Shown here: positions 61,535 through 64,000 of the stretch, one piece after another
Position numbering within the stretch: the stretch's first letter is position 1
Layout: every line of letters starts with the position of its first letter
Source of the DNA: Viscum album
Lineage: Eukaryota > Streptophyta > Magnoliopsida > Santalales > Viscaceae
Reading direction: 5' to 3'
Assembly (NCBI GenBank): GCA_963277665.1
Contig: OY728157.1
Coordinates: 370,402,067 to 370,466,066, forward strand
Length of the DNA: 64,000 nt
The notes under the pieces: generated by a model
The model's database searches: none
Seen by the model: only the letters and a program-made list of their open reading frames with translations
Told to the model about the DNA's origin: nothing
Made by a program: the position numbers and the translations under genes

Positions 61535-63590
61535 GCAAGAAGAAATGAAAGATTCTATTTTCTATTTTCAAATTCATCGAGTGTTGAGATGTTTCAGCTT
61601 GGTCTTCTTTTTCTTAAGGTAGGTTCCCTATTCCTATAGCATTAATTTTTATACCTTAATTTTTAGAGAGTTTTTAAATGAATCTTTAATAATAAATAGT
61701 ATATATCTTCTATGAAAAGTGATCATGATGTTTGGATATAAAATATCGTTTCTATTTAATGATTCACCTTCATGTTTTGACTTATGTATTATTTAATAAA
61801 TAAGCTTCCAAGCTTGTGTTATAATGATTAACATTTTAAATGATTAAATGTGGATTCCAAAATGGTTTCGGGTGTACGGTGGTTGTTCTCCAAAGATTTT
61901 TGTTGTGTGTATAATGATTGTGAAAGTTTAATTGAATGAATATGAGTTCTTATTTGATTTTGAAAGGGGGACATTTCATGTTTTGTTTTGTTTGAAAAAA
62001 TGCATGGGTTTTGGTGTGAATTTGAGGTTAATTAGTTATTTTACATTATTTAAAGGATTTCTTCATTTTAATCATCATTTCTAGCTTGTTTTTAACTTTT
62101 TAGTACCTTGAATATTTAATTGGTCTTTTTAAAAGGTTTTGGACCTTATAATTTTTGTGTGATGATGTTTTATAAAATTAAATTATTCATTATAAAGTAA
62201 TGTGGAGTTTTTAGAACATTGAATATGATATTTGGAAGTATAAATTCCTCCTTGAGATATGAACACATTTTTTAGAAATACAATCTGTATATCATACATG
62301 TAATTTGGGATATGAGCCTAGTAAAGAGGATTTTGAATTGTAGTGTGACTTAAGAATGGGGGATGCACTCAAGTAAGGAGATTGGTGTTGAAAGGTTTGG
62401 TGCGTTTTTGGGTTAATAATGTGATATATACATATATTACTGCATGATAGTTACTCACTACCATAATAGATAGATCAGATGGGAAACCCAGGATTCTAGG
62501 TGGGTGAACTAGAACTAGTATTCTTGTTGACTCAGTAGTAGTGAGGCCTAAATTCATCTAGAATGATTGATGATAAAGAACTAACTAATCACATGATATT
62601 ATTATAGACCATTACAATTTTGGTATTTGATCCCCTTTAGTAGCTCATGCAAGGGAATACTATTGGTATTGGATTATGATTTGGTGATAATAAGAATTTT
62701 GGTAGGGGATCCCCTATTGTGGATCTTGTATTGGAACAATGTTGGTAGCTGAGTTGGAATATTTGGTCACTATGGTATGAGGTGTATAGGGCCCCACTTG
62801 TGCTACATACCTATAGAGATTTCCCGTGGTCCTCTCTTGTGAAATAGTTCTTTATTATGTGGTTCTCACCATTGGTACACAACAAACCTTATGTACATTT
62901 TTTTAGTGATTTGATTTCCATTTTAGTTTCTTTATACTTGATTTTACTAATTTTTGGAAAAAAAGGTTTTAACCTAAATTGATATCCATTCATTTTAAAA
63001 TTTTTATAAAATTTTGGAATGTACATAAGAAATGTGATGGAATAAAGATGGTTCTTTATTGGAAATGTAATATTATTACATGAATTTGAAAATAATGGAT
63101 AAACCTTATTTGTTATAGTTTTATTTTGAAACTAAAATGCCGTGGTTTTCATTTTAACAGTAAGGCAGTGGGAATAGATTATTTTGGAGTGTAAATTGAG
63201 TATTAATCCTCGCACCTATTGATTCATATCTGTTTTTAGTTTGGGTGAAACTACCAGTTAAGGTTTGGTCACTATGGTGCAATTTCGGTTTAGTGGTTAT
63301 TGGTGACTCTTTGAGTCACATGGAGGTATGTGTAGTATTATTTTCTTTCCACTGCTATTGTTCACTTTTATTGTTCAATTTATAATATTTATTTATCTAT
63401 TGTTCATGATATCAATCATTCCCAATTATGTATTATTGATTTCCAACACTACTTTCCATCCTATATTTATCAAGAAAACATTTCGAGACCTATTGTGGGA
63501 CGCTTGGGAGATCAGTTTAGGGGTGACCCAAGATGGTTCTTGACATTTTCTTTTTAGTACAGTTTTAAGTTATTGAGTTGTGGCATGTTC
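61535..63590 (+). repeat. Y 3' LTR, second part
   Basis: It resumes the alignment with the Y 5' LTR right after the D target duplication (AAGAAATGAAAG against TAGAAATGGAAC). It runs to about 63590, where TTTTAAGTTATTGAG matches TTTTAAGTAAATTTAAG before the Y primer site. The 71-codon ORF at 63328 lies in LTR sequence. Confidence 0.7.
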
Positions 63591-64000
63591 AAGGGACTTT
63601 AAATCATTTGAGAAATATATCCAACAATATCATATAGTGGATAAGGGTTAGGATTCATTCCATTTGGGTATATACAAAACATTATAAAAGAAATTGTAAA
63701 GGGTATAAAGGAAATATTTATTTGGGTATTTCGTTTATACATAAGATATGATTAAGATTAATTTACATATTAAATCATGATAGAGTAAACTATGTAATTT
63801 TTTTATTCCATTCATCAATAATGTTAATTTTTTTCCTTTTTTTTCTAATTTTGTAATTTATTATAACATTCCAAATGAAAACTAATATGTAAATTTTCTC
63901 ATTATACATTAATATTACCATACAATATTGTAATAATCAGTGAAAACCCAAATAAAAATAAATGATATACCCCTTCCAGAGAGACAACTAGGTCAAACAC
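63591..64000. other. Non-coding flank right of Y
   Basis: About 410 bp of AT-rich sequence. No gene, motif or repeat partner seen. Confidence 0.6.

Larger units (their letters stand above)
44422..63590 (+). mobile_element. Element Y: LTR retrotransposon without visible domains
   Basis: Direct LTRs lie at 44422-47680 and 50161-51269 plus 61535-63590. The 5' LTR starts TGTAACACCCTGACC. Primer and polypurine sites are in place. The 2.5-kb interior shows no secure gag or pol domain. Its last part, TTTCGAGGACATG then purine-rich DNA, matches the usual 3' junction style of plant Ty3/gypsy elements. I could not find a target duplication. D lies inside its 3' LTR. Confidence 0.7.

Overview
The window reads as intergenic DNA from a large, AT-rich seed-plant genome. 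It is built almost entirely of old, nested LTR retrotransposons. I see no intact host gene, rRNA, tRNA or CRISPR. Every reading frame worth naming is a decayed retroelement frame. Chromodomain-type integrase ends, TGTAACACCC-type LTR starts, tRNA-iMet primer sites and LTRs of 2.7-5 kb are typical of plant chromoviruses and copia elements, so 'plant' is well supported; species and clade are not determinable by eye.

Stack 1 (3382-33762) holds three elements inside one another. The outermost is X (+ strand), with LTRs of about 4.8-5.0 kb, a perfect 5-bp target duplication (TATTC) and only about 1.66 kb of internal DNA carrying a gag zinc-knuckle relic. About 70 bp past the X primer site sits S (- strand, 8275-27214), with 2.83-kb LTRs of TGTTGG type, a clear primer site and polypurine tract, and a long broken coiled-coil-like frame but no recognisable pol. 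Inside the S frame sits G (- strand, 12783-23199), with 4.02-kb LTRs and a gag-only interior. Taking away G and one copy of its target duplication brings the two halves of the S frame back into one phase, which independently supports the boundaries.

A middle stretch (33763-44421) holds about 3.2 kb of extremely AT-rich DNA and then about 7.4 kb of sequence in which I can assign nothing firmly.

Stack 2 (44422-63590) holds two elements. Y (+ strand) has LTRs of about 3.2 kb and a 2.5-kb interior without recognisable domains. Its 3' LTR is split by D (- strand, 51270-61529), a complete but dead Tekay/Del-type Ty3/gypsy element with gag, protease, RT, RNase H, integrase and chromodomain in order. 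The uninterrupted Y 5' LTR keeps the D target site as a single copy.

The most striking signal is a 28-bp GC-rich motif present twice in each of the four LTRs of X and G. The first copy lies 353-356 bp downstream of the TATA box (or its decayed counterpart) in all four. It ties X and G into one lineage and marks something conserved in their RNA leader. A second leader oddity is a tandem array of palindromes just downstream of the S TATA box. Boundaries and repeat alignments were made by eye, and percentages are rough counts.
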